Assembly: GCA_029783825.1 (NCBI GenBank) | Contig: JAREIK010000385.1 | Location: forward strand, 3,640,501-3,704,500 | Direction: 5' to 3' | Length of the DNA: 64,000 nucleotides | From: Sapria himalayana | Taxonomy: Eukaryota > Streptophyta > Magnoliopsida > Malpighiales > Rafflesiaceae | Shown here: one piece after another, positions 47,900-60,180 of the stretch | Layout: every line of letters starts with the position of its first letter | How positions within the stretch are numbered: position 1 is the first letter of the stretch | Notes under the pieces: generated by a model | Database searches by the model: none | Seen by the model: the letters and a program-made list of their open reading frames with translations, nothing else | Told to the model about the DNA's origin: nothing | Translations under genes and position numbers: made by a program

Positions 47900-49915
47900 G
47901 AGCAGAAAATAGAAATACAAATAAATTCTTTTTTTAAAAATTTTTTATTTTTTTTATAGATTTATTAAAAATATTATACTTCAAAAAATATTATTAAACA
48001 AATTTGACACTCGATCACATTTGCCTCAAATAAAAAATATATTATATTTCATAATTAAAAGTAGAATATGATACACTAATACATAATTATAATATATGAT
48101 AAAGTGAAAAATAACTCATAAGATAATCAATACAATAGTACAAAAATTATAATGACATAAAAAAATATGTCATTATAATGATAATTTAGTATCATATAAA
48201 AAAATCAAAAATCACATGAGTCATGTATTGGTATATAAAGTATAGTAGTGTGGATTATAGGTGGAAATTATCATAATCATGTATGTGTCTGAAGGTATTG
48301 ATTGTCTTTTTTTATATAGATTAAATCACTCTCATTTGATACTATTGATTACAGATTATAAATAGATATAGTCTATGACACTATAAGTGTACGAGTTATA
48401 TAATTAATAAAATGAATATAAGTCTAGATATAATTATTACGAAGATTAACAAGAATTGATTCGCCAACTACTAAAACTACTATAGATTCATATTATTTGA
48501 ACCACTAGAAAGATATTTTCAAAAACTAGTTAAAAGATAATAAAAATAAAAGAACTAAAACCCAAAGATAAAATTTAAAAAAATCTACAAAAGTATTTTG
48601 GACTAGATCAGTTCTCTCATATACTAACATTGGAATAAAATGCTGTGAAAATAACTAATTTCTATAGACTTCTATATCATGGCTTATTTCTAGAGAAAAA
48701 TTGAAAAAATATCAAAAATATTTTTCTTGTAGCCTTGGATCTCTCCATGTAACCACATATTTCACAACTTAGATAATCTTGCTTCCCTGGAAGTAGAAGG
48801 ATCGAAATGGTTACTAGTATGTGAGTCTTATTATGAGAATTGGGTATTTTCTTTCTAAATATTTCATACTCATTTATGAGGACTATAGGTCTTTTACTTC
48901 TCAAGATATGGGTGTTGCAAGTCTCTACAAATGATTAGTACCTCTTACTTAAAATTTTAGTGAGTTTTCTCTTTCCTTGATTGAATCTAAGCCAACACGA
49001 GACATCTAACACTTGAAAGATTAAGGTGATATCTTTGGTAATTTATCTAGATAATTGCTTTATTTTTTCATCTATGAGTAAAATGAGGATTTATCTATAT
49101 AAACTAGCAGGGATCCTTTGTTCATCACTATTAGCCTAACATATCTTCTTAATCAACTATTCACCAACCCTCATGAATTACCTTATTTGTGTCACTCAAA
49201 GGCCCTCCCAGAAATAAGTGTATGATATAATGAATTATGGACATTTGATACTATCATTGGGAACAAGTTAATTAGAGTTCAATACCAGTCCATTAGATTT
49301 AACCTTATACTTCCAGAAAACTCTCACTGATTTCTAAAGAAAAGAACATACTTAACAGTTATTTCAATTCAGTGAAAATTATGCTTCTACAATACTAGAT
49401 CACAATTACTAATGGAGCATATATAAAAAAAGAATATGGTGATTACAATTAACTGAATTATCTAATTTCAAGCAATTTGTTTTGATTTTAAAATAAAATA
49501 CCCAATTATTTATAAGAAATAAGTAAAACTTGTTCAAATTTACACTTCTGACAAGCTGTGTTCCAAATCTAAAATAAAATAATGAAGAAAAATACTATTC
49601 TAATCTAGATCTATGCTAAAAGAAGAAAAAAATACGTAGAGCAATCAACTGCCAGTTTCTTGATTCATCTATGAACCCTTTTTCAAATAATAATATCCTT
49701 TTATATGGCATGTGTTGGCCCTAGTTTTTAAGGTTATTTTTGTGAAATCTACAAAGATTAGTCTAACTCAAATTCCTTGTCATAATTTCCAATTCTTTGT
49801 TTCTTCCAATTTTAATGTCACAACCTATTTCTATTATAACGACCAAGTAATTTTCTCTTGCTTGAAATTTGTTATTGTAACTAGAAGTTTCTATCTTGGG
49901 ATTATTCAATAAAAA
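47900..49915. other. AT-rich intergenic DNA
   Basis: Nothing supportable beyond short open frames without family resemblance. Confidence 0.5.
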
Positions 49916-50290
49916 AATTCATTGTCATGACATCAATTTTCTTGTCATGAAATCACATAGTTCATTCTTTTGTAATGCCCAAAAAATATGTTGTGATCAT
50001 CTTTGTCTTTCTTACCTTGCACTCTTGGCCGCAACTTGTTGTATGTTGTGACATGAACTATATTTGTCACAACAAAGAAGAAAATTATATTTACTTTTAT
50101 CTATTGTTGCGACCATTATTATCCTACTAGAGACCTATTGAGTGGCCACAACCCCATCTTCCTTTATTCTTGTTTTTGGTTATGACATCATTCACTGGAT
50201 GTGACTTGATTTTTAATTCAACTTTAAATTTTTGTCATGATAGAGTTGTTTTTGTCGTGACAAATTTGACTTAACCAATTTCTTAGATTT
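49916..50290. repeat. Degenerate GTTGTGAC/GTCATGAC repeats
   Basis: The words TTGTCATGA, GTTGTGATC, GTTGTGACATGA, TTGCGACC and GTCGTGACAAA recur every 30-60 bp. The same vocabulary fills 52890-53420, so the 3' ORF remnant between them (50930-52690) is bracketed by it. Confidence 0.6.
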
Positions 50291-50929
50291 CTATTACATT
50301 TTCACTTCTTTTAACTAAAACTTACAAAACCATGATGAGGGTGAATTTATATCTTTCAACTATGAAAACAATCTTCTAAATATAAAAATATGCTAGAAAA
50401 AATGGACTAAAACATAGATGACTTTTAAGCTCATCAAATTCTCCCAAATTTAAAGTTTTGCATGGCATCAAGTAAAGGAAAGAACAAATTATTTATCCTA
50501 AAACTAGTTAGATTTATTTTTTAAGAATATTTTTCTATTCTATTCTACAATCTTTCTTTTTTTTATCCATTATTCTGAAGTGATCCAGTTGTAATGATGT
50601 CAGGAGGTTGTTTCAAACAAAGTCAATGATAAGAAAAAAAAACACAATAACAGAATTCCAAAACATAATCACATAATTTAATTCTTTGAACTTGTTAACT
50701 TTTACTAGGACTTGGATATATTTGAAAAAGAAGGAACAATATTTGGGAGGGTATGAAAGCTTGTTTATTTCTTTTAGGATGTAGTTTTGATATGATATCA
50801 GGAGGTTTGTAGTTCGTGGTAGAAAGGTTGTGATCAAATTTAAAGAATATAAAATCATGTCTCTTCTTCTTCTTTGCATCCTTATTTGTCATCCAGATAA
50901 CTCCATGAATCATGTCTACCATTGTATAT

Positions 50930-52690
50930 AGATTATCTTTCATACTTTTCCAAGGAGTTGATAGTACATTGGATATTTGTCAAATATTCAAGAAAGATTG
51001 CCAAATTTTTATTGATCAGATCCAATTTTATCGTGCCATATTTTTCTTCTATACATATCATTTTCTTCCAATTTAACATATCTTGCTTTCATTTTCTTCT
51101 CAAATTCTTTAAATTACTCATAGTAGGGGTGTTTGAAATCTTTGACTTTTTCTATAATTTTAGCATCTAAGTCAGACTCCCATTGTGTCACGAAAGTCTT
51201 AAGTTCTAAATCTCTATTGCTATGTGTCTTCATGAATGTTTCGAAACTCAACTTCATTTGTAGTAATAAATCTTTCTCATATTCTTTTCATTTCTTCCCT
51301 CCAGGTTTCTTCTCTTCTATCTCAGGCTTCTTTCTATTGGCGATCACTTCTTTTAAGCTCTACTTGTTAAGCATCTTCTCTAAATTTCTGGTTAATTTTC
51401 TACTTCTTTTCTCATTCTTCCATATATTTTTTCATGGAGATCAGCATATCCATCATTTCTAAGCTTCTTTCCTCCCTACTATCATAGGCTTCCTTCCACT
51501 ATTAATCTTTTTGACTTAAAAACTTCCTCTCGTTATTGATATCTTCCTTTAAGCTCTAATTTTGAAGTGTTTTCCTTGGATTTCTGATTAATTTTTCAAT
51601 TTTTTATTCTTTCTTCCATATCTTTTTTCATAAAGATTAGCATTTTCATCAATCCTAAGATTCTTTTTTCCCTTATTGTGCTTTAACCTCTTTCCATGAA
51701 CTCTATTCTAATTGGGAGTGGTGAGTACATAAGAAGACTTCTCTTTCCAGGTGGTGTAGGTTTTGTTATTATGGTAGTGAGGACTTCTTCCTCTTCTTGT
51801 TGTCTAGTCATTGTTAAAGTCACAGGAAAGACTATTGGATAGAATTTTTCTCTATCTTTCTTTCATCCCAACTACAAGGTATAGCTTGGTGATCAATGCT
51901 AGGTGGGGCATCAATTATCTTCTATTGCCCTGATGGTACCCTAATAATGAGATCTCTAAAATTATCCCAATATTTATCTTGTACCCTTTCAAGATTATGT
52001 ACAGTAGTAATACTTCTACTTCTTTGATTGAGCACACATGATTGATTGGAGATATAATAAATAAAATAAAATAGATTCGAACCTTAGCCTCTTTTGTAAG
52101 ATCTCACTAGTTTATGGACTTGTGTGTTTTTCACTTGCTACTCTTTCACTTCCCTTTTCCACTTATCAATCTTTTGATAATTTTGTCAAGATCTAGGTTG
52201 TATGTCATCTTCTTAATTAAACTTAGACCCATGCATTTGATACTCGAGTTTGTACAACTCATTTAAGATTTTCTCTTCAAACGAAACTCATACTCCTCTT
52301 ACATAAACAATTTTTTTCTTCATTACCTTCAAATTTAAGTATAACTCTCTTACCATAGCAGCATACCCAGCCTATAGTGCTAGTAGAAGAACATCGATCC
52401 AACCTAGTTGGTTCATTTTATTTTCATATGACGGAATAAACTTCACAAACCCTCTCTCTCTGATAAAACCTTTCTGAGAGTAGTATTTTTACAAGGTGAA
52501 GTGTACTTCATCAAAAATGAATGCTTCATCTTCCTTTTAAAAGGCATCACATGTCTCAATCCTTTTTCTCTTTCTTCTTTCTTATACTAGTGGCTCGAAT
52601 TTAGCTGGAGCTTCTGGTTCACCTAACGAATTTGCCTCTGTCAGAGGTTCTAGTTGAACCTCATCCTTTTGCAGCTTGTACTCTTTCATT
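50930..52690 (-). pseudogene. Gypsy 3' ORF (putative plant transposon protein)
   Basis: From about 52690 leftward the minus strand reads, with in-frame stops and one shift, KLQKDEVQLEPLTEANSLGE, EAFIFDEVHFTL, KYYSQKGFIRERGFVKFIPS, MNQLGWIDVLL, AGYAAMVRELYLNLKVMKKK, VYVRGV and VSFEEKILNELYKLEYQMHG: the putative plant transposon protein domain of long gypsy elements. Then comes a Lys/Glu-rich, probably coiled-coil part (about 51800-50950; DLLLQMKLSFETFMKTHSN, FKEFEKKMKARYVKLEEN). The domain's function is unknown. Stops at TAA, TAG and TGA codons show it is dead. Confidence 0.75.
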
Positions 52691-52889
52691 ATCTTTATTA
52701 GGCTAAGGACAAAGCGTTGGTACTTAGCCAATTGGATTTGGAAATGAGTTTGAATGAATCATAAAGAGCAATGAATTTGTTGGGTTGGGAAGAGAAGTAT
52801 AAGTATAATTGTTTGGGGTTTTTTAATTAAATTTTGTGTATTGGGATCAAAATTTAAGTTTGTGCATCACTACTTTAATCTTAGTGGGC

Positions 52890-53420
52890 TCAAAATTAAA
52901 ATACATGTGTCGTGACTTAATTTCAGCTCACAAAATTTATTTTAAATGATGACCCTTATATTCAACCAAAAAAAGTATATTTAATTTTTATACTGTAAGA
53001 TCACATTTATTTGATATCGTGATATGCCTAAGTTTGTTGTGACTTAAAGTAACTTATTGAGACCTAACTTTTGTTTGCCACAACTAACTCGAATTTCTTC
53101 TATATGTTGTTGCAACATATTGATCAGGTTGTGACATTCATTCATTTGGTTGCAACATAATTTTCTATTATTTTGTATTTAAAACAAGTAATCTAACCTT
53201 GTCACAAGAATATGATTTTTTTCACAACACTAAACTATTTTGAGACTTAGAAAATGGTGTCATGACACAATTCATGTTACAAAATGAGGTTGTCAATGTT
53301 ACAATTTTCAATTATTATTGCGACCTAAGAAAATATGTTGTGACCAAAAGTTAAGTCTCCTTTTTCAATAGCATTTCATGTCGTGATCTATGCTAGTTTG
53401 TCAAGACAAAAATTGTCCCT
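52890..53420. repeat. Degenerate GTTGTGACC repeats
   Basis: A loose array of GTCGTGACTTAA, GTTGTGACTTAAAG, GTTGTGACATTC, GTCATGACACAA, TTGCGACCTAAG and GTTGTGACCAAAAG words in both orientations, spaced 30-60 bp. It sits between the integrase tail and the 3' ORF. Related to 49916-50290. Confidence 0.65.
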
Positions 53421-54069
53421 CCTTTTAAATGATTGAATACATAATGCAATTTCATTTATTTAAGGATATGCATGCTATCTGACAAATGTAATATGTATTA
53501 GTTCATTAATGATCTCCAATGGGCTTGTTAAAAACAGAGTTTCGATATTTTGTTGAGTGTTTTTAGAAAATTAGATCTCCAATGTGCTCGCTATCCTACT
53601 CACGTTTTTGCCCCCTCAGCTTCTTGCTCAACAAATATAGCGAGCATTTATCGCTCAATAAATCATTTTTTTTCTATTAAAATATTCTTGCCATTCACTA
53701 GTTCCAGCGATGCAGCTCAACTTCGCACGATATTTTGCTGAGCTTTGTTAGAGTAAAATTTGAAGTGTTGCTAGCTAAAATATTGAATTGAATATTTAAA
53801 TATTTTTTATTTAGTTATTTTATTGAGTGTGGTTGGAGATGCTCTAAGGGGAAGAGAATATTTCCCTATAAGTTTGATATTTCCTTGTGGCTCGAAGGTT
53901 GTTTTTAAGTCAACTTTTCATTTTTGTTGATTTGTGTTAATTTTTTATATGGGTTTCCTCCAATAAGTTGCTCAGTTTTAGTCTCTATCTGAACTTTGCT
54001 GCTTGATTCTCCTTTCTTCAACAATATTTCCATTTTTAGAAGTTTCATCTAGTCTGAATTTATTTACTA

Positions 54070-54440
54070 CGAAGATAGTACTTTAGTCTTTGACCATTCA
54101 CTTTAAACTCTTTTCTAGGCACTAGTTCTCACACTTACTATCCCAAAGGTGGTACTTGTTACTACTATATATGAAACACTCTATTTTGACTTTAGCTTTT
54201 TTGAAAATAGTTTTAATACGAAGTTGAAAAACAAAACTTGATCTCCTACCACAAATTATCTTCTCAAAATCATGTGATAATGTCATTTCTTTATTTTTTC
54301 CTTGTAAATTCTTTCATTCTCATAGGCTTCATTTCTCAATGCTTCTAACTCATTAATTTGGAGTAATTTTTCTCCTTTAGCATATTTGAAGTAGAAATTC
54401 TATCACTTGATGGCCCATATTGCTTTGTATTCTAATTATA
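54070..54440 (-). pseudogene. Gypsy integrase C-terminal tail
   Basis: The minus strand opens EYKAIWAIK near 54440, continues with a KLMS ... EMKPMRMKEFTRKK region (usually NELEEIRNDAYENAKIYKEK), a decayed loop and ends EFKVNGQRLKYYL near 54110-54075, the usual close of gypsy pol before the 3' region. Several stops. Confidence 0.75.
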
Positions 54441-54444
54441 GAGG

Positions 54445-54750
54445 TTAGTGACAAGGTTTCTCAAAGAAAATTTAGTACGGGGACATTCCAATAGGATCTT
54501 TAAATGTAGTTCTCATCATTTTAAAAAAAATTATGAAGATCATGGTTTAATACATGGATGCAAAATTGCTAAAGGCACCCCAGCCATATCCCACCTTGTT
54601 TTGATGACTTACTCATTTGGTTTAATGCTACACAAGTTAAATCTCACGACATTAAGACTATATGGAGCTCTATGATGAAATTTTTAAACAACAAATTAAT
54701 TTGCAAAACTCTTATGTCTTTCAACAAGAACATGGCTGCACCAGATAAAT
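54445..54750 (+). pseudogene. LINE reverse transcriptase fragment
   Basis: The + strand frame from 54448 includes HGCKIAKGTPAISHLVLM, which matches the plant LINE pattern G.KIARGAPxISHLLFADD; the FADD active-site bases are present but shifted by an indel near 54602-54615. It continues into LNNKLICKTLMSFNKNM (about 54680-54735), like the QINLxKSxxxFSxN block. Inserted next to, or recombined with, the gypsy integrase tail. Confidence 0.7.
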
Positions 54751-55780
54751 AGCATGTATGTATATAATTTATGATAATATGTATGATCTTCAAACTACTA
54801 AATATTCTTATGTATTTTGGTAATTTATGATAATATATGCATATAATGAAAGAATTTTTAATTAATTTCACGAATTTAGACTTTTGACATGTTTTGATGT
54901 ATAGTGATAAAATTGATAAATAGTTGGAAGTGTTAAGTGAATGGGATAAAAGATAGAATCCTCATAGTTTTAGTATTCATTTTTGGTTAAAACTCTATTT
55001 AATTGATCTTGAGAATTATTATATACTATGACCCTACTAGCTTGCTAGCATAATCTTTTAATTATACGATCAATTCTTAGTGGCTATGATATTATCATTG
55101 AATCATAATTATACTTATTTTGTAAATGTATTTGGTGACAACATTATTTCTATGTCATAGCGACTAAGTACCCCATTTGTATATTTTCTAGGTTTGTATT
55201 CCGTGAGTTGAAGTTAATGGAATTGGTGGGGCTATGATGAGTAACAACTTCTACTTCATAGTACATCATGGCAAATACGACATTGGATAAGCATCAAAAT
55301 AATTCAAGGGGTTAATATGATTGTTTTCCATTGTAGTTACAATTTTTTTTCATATTCTTCATTTTAAAGTGTAGTTTGGTATTCTCCAAAGAAGACTTAT
55401 TAGATTTATTTCACATGTCATCAATAGTTGGCTTGATCTTTTATATTTGAGCTTCCATGAAGATCATGATATTATTTGAGCTTGATTACTTTTCTCGATG
55501 CTTGGTATCATATACATATTGCCAATGGTTTTCGATCTTGCAAACAAATATCATAATAAGAAAGTATATCATCACTAATTGTACTTTTCATGAACCATGA
55601 GTCGTAGTATTATATAGTACTTTTTTATCCTATATTATTGATTTCTGAATTAAAGTCTATTATATACTTGTAGGACTCATACAAAATAATAATTTGAATA
55701 TTTCAATTGATGAGATACTTACATTAATGAGTTTTAGAAATATCATTTAAATGATTAAATTTGGTAGAGTAACAAAATCA
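54751..55780. other. AT-rich, unassigned
   Basis: No gene or domain recognised in this gap between the LINE fragment and the next repeat. Confidence 0.5.
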
Positions 55781-55789
55781 TAACTTCTA

Positions 55790-56012
55790 ACATGAAAGTA
55801 CTTGGCTGTAGGCCAATTAGTCTATGCCGGACTACAAGCCAATTACTCTATGCTGGGCTGCAAGCTAATTAGTCTATGCCCGAGGCATTGTGATATTGTG
55901 CAATGCTAGCATGCGATCCCACTTCATGCCATGTTAGGCATGGAATAGTGGTCTAATTGGGCCACAACATTTTGGATGTGTCGACATGGTATGACCCATT
56001 TGACACCTCTAA
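55790..56012. repeat. GC-richer repeat ending TTTGACACCTCTA
   Basis: It holds a short internal triplication: GGCTGTAGGCCAATTAGTCT (55802), GACTACAAGCCAATTACTCT (55830), GGCTGCAAGCTAATTAGTCT (55856), spaced 26-28 bp. It then has GCATGCGATCC words and ends ATGACCCATTTGACACCTCTA, a hAT-like terminus shared with 31015-31029. Confidence 0.55.
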
Positions 56013-56689
56013 AGTTGAGCTTAAAATTTCTCTGGAGTCATAACTCTATTAGGTGTCATGGCATTAGATTTTTAATCTTTCATACTCTTTTCATTAGGAG
56101 TCATAGCTTCTTGGAAAATTTAGTCGAAGCAATGAATTTTGGGGAAGTTGCAGTGCAATGATCTTTAGAAGTTCTAGAATTACTCTAGTTCAATGCATTA
56201 CCCTTATAGTTTTTATTTTGCTTATAATAAATATAGAAATGTAATTCTTTGGATTTCCTTATATATTACTTGATAGTTCCTTTACTCTTTTTTTCCTTCT
56301 TTTATAATGCTAATTATGCAATTTGATTATCTATATTCATCATTTTCAAATTCATTTTATTCATTATTGATTCAAGTTTCTCCTTCCAAGTGCCTTGGGT
56401 ATTATTTCTCTTTTTTAATTCTATTAAGTTGATATTCATATTTTCTTCCAAAACTAACTTCTCTTCTCTTCACAATAGTTAATAATTCAAACTCAACCTT
56501 CATTGATTATTATAGCTTATTAAATTATTCCCAAAATTTTTTGAAGATTACCCAATATTTTGTAGCTCACTCACATAGCATTCATACAAAAAATTATCAT
56601 AAATTTTCATGTTTGAATGGTAATGCATTGGAACATTATTATTGGGTCGAAACATGTACCCTTTGCTTTATATTTTGTTGGTTCCTCTA

Positions 56690-57235
56690 TTTGATAAATA
56701 AGATCAATGTTCACTAGCTTATGCTGAGGGCATCTCCTCGATAGCTTTATAAACATATCCAAAGCATTATATAGAGTCTCATACTCATATTGTCATTACT
56801 AGCTTATCTCATACCAAAATTAAGAAATAATTTAAGGTGGAAAAACTTAGTGAGAAAGATCCTATCTAGCTCATCAAAGCTTTCAATGAAGTCATGAGGT
56901 AAATATTGAAACCAACTCAATGCATTATCTCATAATAAAAATAAAAATAGATGTAACCTTAGTGTATTGAGGTTAACTCAAATTATTTTTGCTATGTCAT
57001 ATAGCTTCAAAAATATCATGACATATCTATTAGGAGATCCATTGATGCCTTTTCAATCTACTGGTACTGCTAAACCACCACTACAAGACTCAACTACTTG
57101 TTCAACTCTAATAGGTTTGCTTCCATTGATTGTATCAAAGCACATGAATACTTGTTCATCATCATAGTCCTTCAATAACCTCCTAAAGTTTGGTGGTGGA
57201 TGGGCAATTGATAGCTTGCTCATTACCACCTCCAC
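56690..57235 (-). pseudogene. Ty3/gypsy Gag fragment
   Basis: The open minus frame 57235-57053 (MEVVMSKLSIAHPPPNFRRL) leads into PNRYVMIFLKLYDIAKI, LRLHLFLFLL, ALSWFQYLPHDFIESFDELD, RIFLTKFFHLKLFLNFGMR and MSMRLYIMLW, ending near 56690. The ...LFPFSL.D.A..WL..LP..SI.SWDEL...FL.KFF.P.KT..LR... pattern is the retrotransposon Gag of Athila-type gypsy elements. Interrupted by stops, and no zinc knuckle was seen. A second copy is at 28240-29350. Confidence 0.82.
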
Positions 57236-57634
57236 TATCTATTACAATTAATTCCATCCATTAGTTCAATATTAGTTTTTTCTAATAATTGCTCTTTTGG
57301 TTCTTTCAATTTTTTGATATAGAGAAGTTAGGTAAGTCTTAGAGTTTCAACTCATAAAAAGGTAGTAAAAAAGGAAAATAACAAGGAAAAAAAGATAAGA
57401 AAAATATCAATATATAACTAATCACTTTCCAAACAAGATAACAAGACTAGCATTTAAATTCAAAAAGATTTATCAAACTCAATACTATCTAAACTACTAA
57501 AAAGACATTATTAATTCATATTGATAATTATGTCAACTCATATTAACTAATTAATCTAAATCATCGACAACAATATTAAAATCTTGTTATGACTTTGTTA
57601 TCCTGTTCAATTTTATTAATTTATTAATGTCCCA

Positions 57635-57850
57635 AAAGCTCATTAGTGAGAGTATCTCATAAATAAAGATCCATAAGTATATGATTCATACAAGTAGTGA
57701 AGAAGATTGTAATACATATATTGGTCCCATAGAGATTATATCAGTAGTTATATCATTCAATAGTGAGATAACTCAATTCTAGCAAAATAGATATTTCATA
57801 TTATAGATGTAATCATAGTTCCATAAATTTATTCATTTAATTCAAGTGAT
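57635..57850. repeat. Inverted repeat, left arm
   Basis: Reverse complement, diverged, of 58850-59065. Best-kept part: ATCATTCAATAGTGAGATAA followed by CTCAATTCTA (57741-57780), against the complement at about 58928-58960. The 1-kb spacer (57851-58849) shows no gene. Confidence 0.75.
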
Positions 57851-58849
57851 TTATGTTTTAATAATTCAAATTATATTTAGACATAAAACAAATATTGGGT
57901 GGTTGTATAATGATTATTTGCCCTAATGACATAAAAGATAATTATCACCATTTGAGCCCATCCCAAATGGTAGTCCTCTCATTGATGTTCTCTTGGTACA
58001 TCATCACTAAGACAATAATGTACATCAGCTTGAGTATTATTCATAATTTCATACCTTTTAATCAATTCATTAACTTTCTTTGATGGTTTGTATACTTTTG
58101 ACTTCATAAGTACTATACTCATATTATTAATACATGCTTCTATCAAGTTTCATTATGTAGAATTATACAACTTAAATAAACTCAAAAGGGCTATAACCAT
58201 CTTATGAATCATAATGTACTCGCTCATGTCCCAATGATTACTTATCATCATCTTCTTTAATGATGATGCAACTCTCATACTAAAAGTAAAACCCTTAGAA
58301 GAACTAGTTCTCGGATGTGATGAACATTATATAAAAAAATTTTCTAAAATGTTTACCTTAACTGTGTGAGTCATATCATCACCAAGGAGGACAATGACAA
58401 GTAATCCTTGGGACATGCATGATTATATTGTGATTTATAAGGTGGTGACAACTCTTTTGAGTTGCTTTCACTCGTAAGGTTTTAACCGATGAAACTTAAA
58501 AGAAGCATATGTTAATTGTGCTGGTATGATACTTATATATATGAAGGTATAATCACTTATAAACCATATTAATTTTTGGTCTTTATGATACTTGAGCCTG
58601 AATAATAAGAGTACATACAAAGTAACCATCATGTGCAATTGATATATTTCCTAAAATATGAGATTATGAATGACTCTTGAACATAGATAAATTATTATTT
58701 TAGTGGTGATGTATCAAGGGGATAGCTATGAGGAGGCCATCACTTGAGATGATCTCAATGATGATAACTATCTTACATTCTGTTAAGGTAAAGAGTCAAT
58801 ACATAATTTTGTTCCGTGTCAAAATATAATGTAATTTAAACTATCTGAA

Positions 58850-59065
58850 TATATATCAAATAAATTAAATGAACACATCCATGGATATAAGATTGATTCC
58901 ATAATTCAAAATATCTAATTTATTAGAATTGAGTTATCTCATTATTGAATGATCAACTAATTATACAATTCCTATATGATTAATATCTAAATAAAAATCC
59001 TTTTTTCTAGTTGTATGGCCTATATACTTGTATAATTTGATTGATGAGGTATCCTCTCAATAACC
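58850..59065. repeat. Inverted repeat, right arm
   Basis: Partner of 57635-57850; see there. The pair may be two LTR copies of one family inserted in opposite directions. Confidence 0.75.
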
Positions 59066-59179
59066 TTTTGTGATAGTACCTAATAAACAAAATTAGACAG
59101 CATAATAAAATTGTAATATTGGAAATACCACAACTGAGATAAATTCTCTAATAAACATAGTGTCGTAGCACCGAGAATA

Positions 59180-59760
59180 ATAGTGTTTTTAGGTTCATAA
59201 GAATTTGGCTATTTGTTCTAGAGTTAGTTCCTCTAAGATATGCATAATAGATTAACCTATAAACATATTTCAACTTTTAGAATTAGAAGCATTATTCTCA
59301 AAATATTTAAACATTTCTCAATTTTAGGTTTTGAAGTATGACTTTGTCTCGTGCATCATAGTTAGAAGGGATGTCACTTCTTTCCATATGCGCGAGTATG
59401 TTTCTTGGCTTACATATCACTATATCCCACTCAAATCATATACAAGTCTACCAATAACCAAAACTCTAGTCTTAGTTCTATTTAATTATCAAACTATCCA
59501 TAACCAAACAAATGTATAATAAAAAAATCATAATAAATCATTAAAATAAGCATCCATCACACATAAATATATAAAAATCCATATATATTATTATTTTTTC
59601 TAAGATTGGAAAGAATAACATATGAGATAAGTGTAAATTCATTTCGTACAAATATAGGTGCCAAATTTCATCATTAGGAAAAATCTAGGTTTCGAAACCT
59701 AAATCTCTCAAAACCTACTTGATTTCACTTAGATTTGCCCCTTAGGAGGGGATCATAATG
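59180..59760. repeat. Long-period repeat block, copy 1
   Basis: Shares with 61930-62470 and 63590-63900 the order: CTAAGATATGCATAATAGAT, then a TTCTCAA...TTTAGG stretch, then GACTTTGTCTCGTGCATCA (59341) against GAGTTTATCTCATGCACAA (62013) and GGTTTATCTCATGAGATAA (63715), then a TTCGAAACCTAAA word (59692 and 62395). Confidence 0.6.
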
Positions 59761-60039
59761 CATCCATGCTTTTTAAGGTTTATGCTTGTGCCCTTTATTA
59801 TACTTGTATAAGCCTTTTTCACTAAGTTTTTCTTACATCAAATTATATCTAAATTATAGGGAGAGATAACCAAATTTTGACAAGAGGAGTAAGAGATGTT
59901 ATATGCAATTCAAAAAGTTTTTATAGACATGTCCATAGTATGGATTTGAATTGTGGTTTGTAAGTATTTATACTTTTAGCATTGGAAAAGTCATACTCAT
60001 ATAATTAACATATATTTTCCTCAAGTTTCACCAATGGGA

Positions 60040-60180
60040 ATTATATGTGTGAAAGCAACTCAAAGTGCTATCACCATTTTATGAGTCACAATATACTCAC
60101 ACGTATCTTTAGGATTACTTGTTACTATCTTCCTTAGTGATGATACAACTCACACACAAAATATAAAACTCTTATGATAA
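60040..60180. repeat. Copy of 58180-58310 block
   Basis: GTGCTATCACCATTTTATGA with GTCACAATATACTCAC and AGTGATGATACAACTC here match GGCTATAACCATCTTATGAA, TCATAATGTACTCGC and AATGATGATGCAACTC at 58190-58280. Same orientation, spaced about 1.9 kb. 60181-60800 shows nothing supportable. Confidence 0.65.

Larger units (their letters stand above)
50400..57250 (-). mobile_element. Ty3/gypsy element, Athila-like, fragmentary
   Basis: Reading leftward from the right: Gag (57235-56690), a gap with unrelated sequence and most of pol missing, the C-terminal tail of integrase (54440-54070), a noncoding spacer, then a long 3' ORF remnant (52690-50930). Gag, pol and an extra ORF after pol is the layout of plant Athila-type gypsy elements. 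LTRs were not delimited. A LINE piece on the opposite strand lies at 54445-54750. Whether all parts come from one insertion is inferred from order and orientation. Confidence 0.65.

Noticed and set aside
47691..56012. One 8.3-kb hAT element spanning the two matching ends
   Set aside because: The flanking 8-bp sequences do not match and the interval is filled with gypsy remnants.
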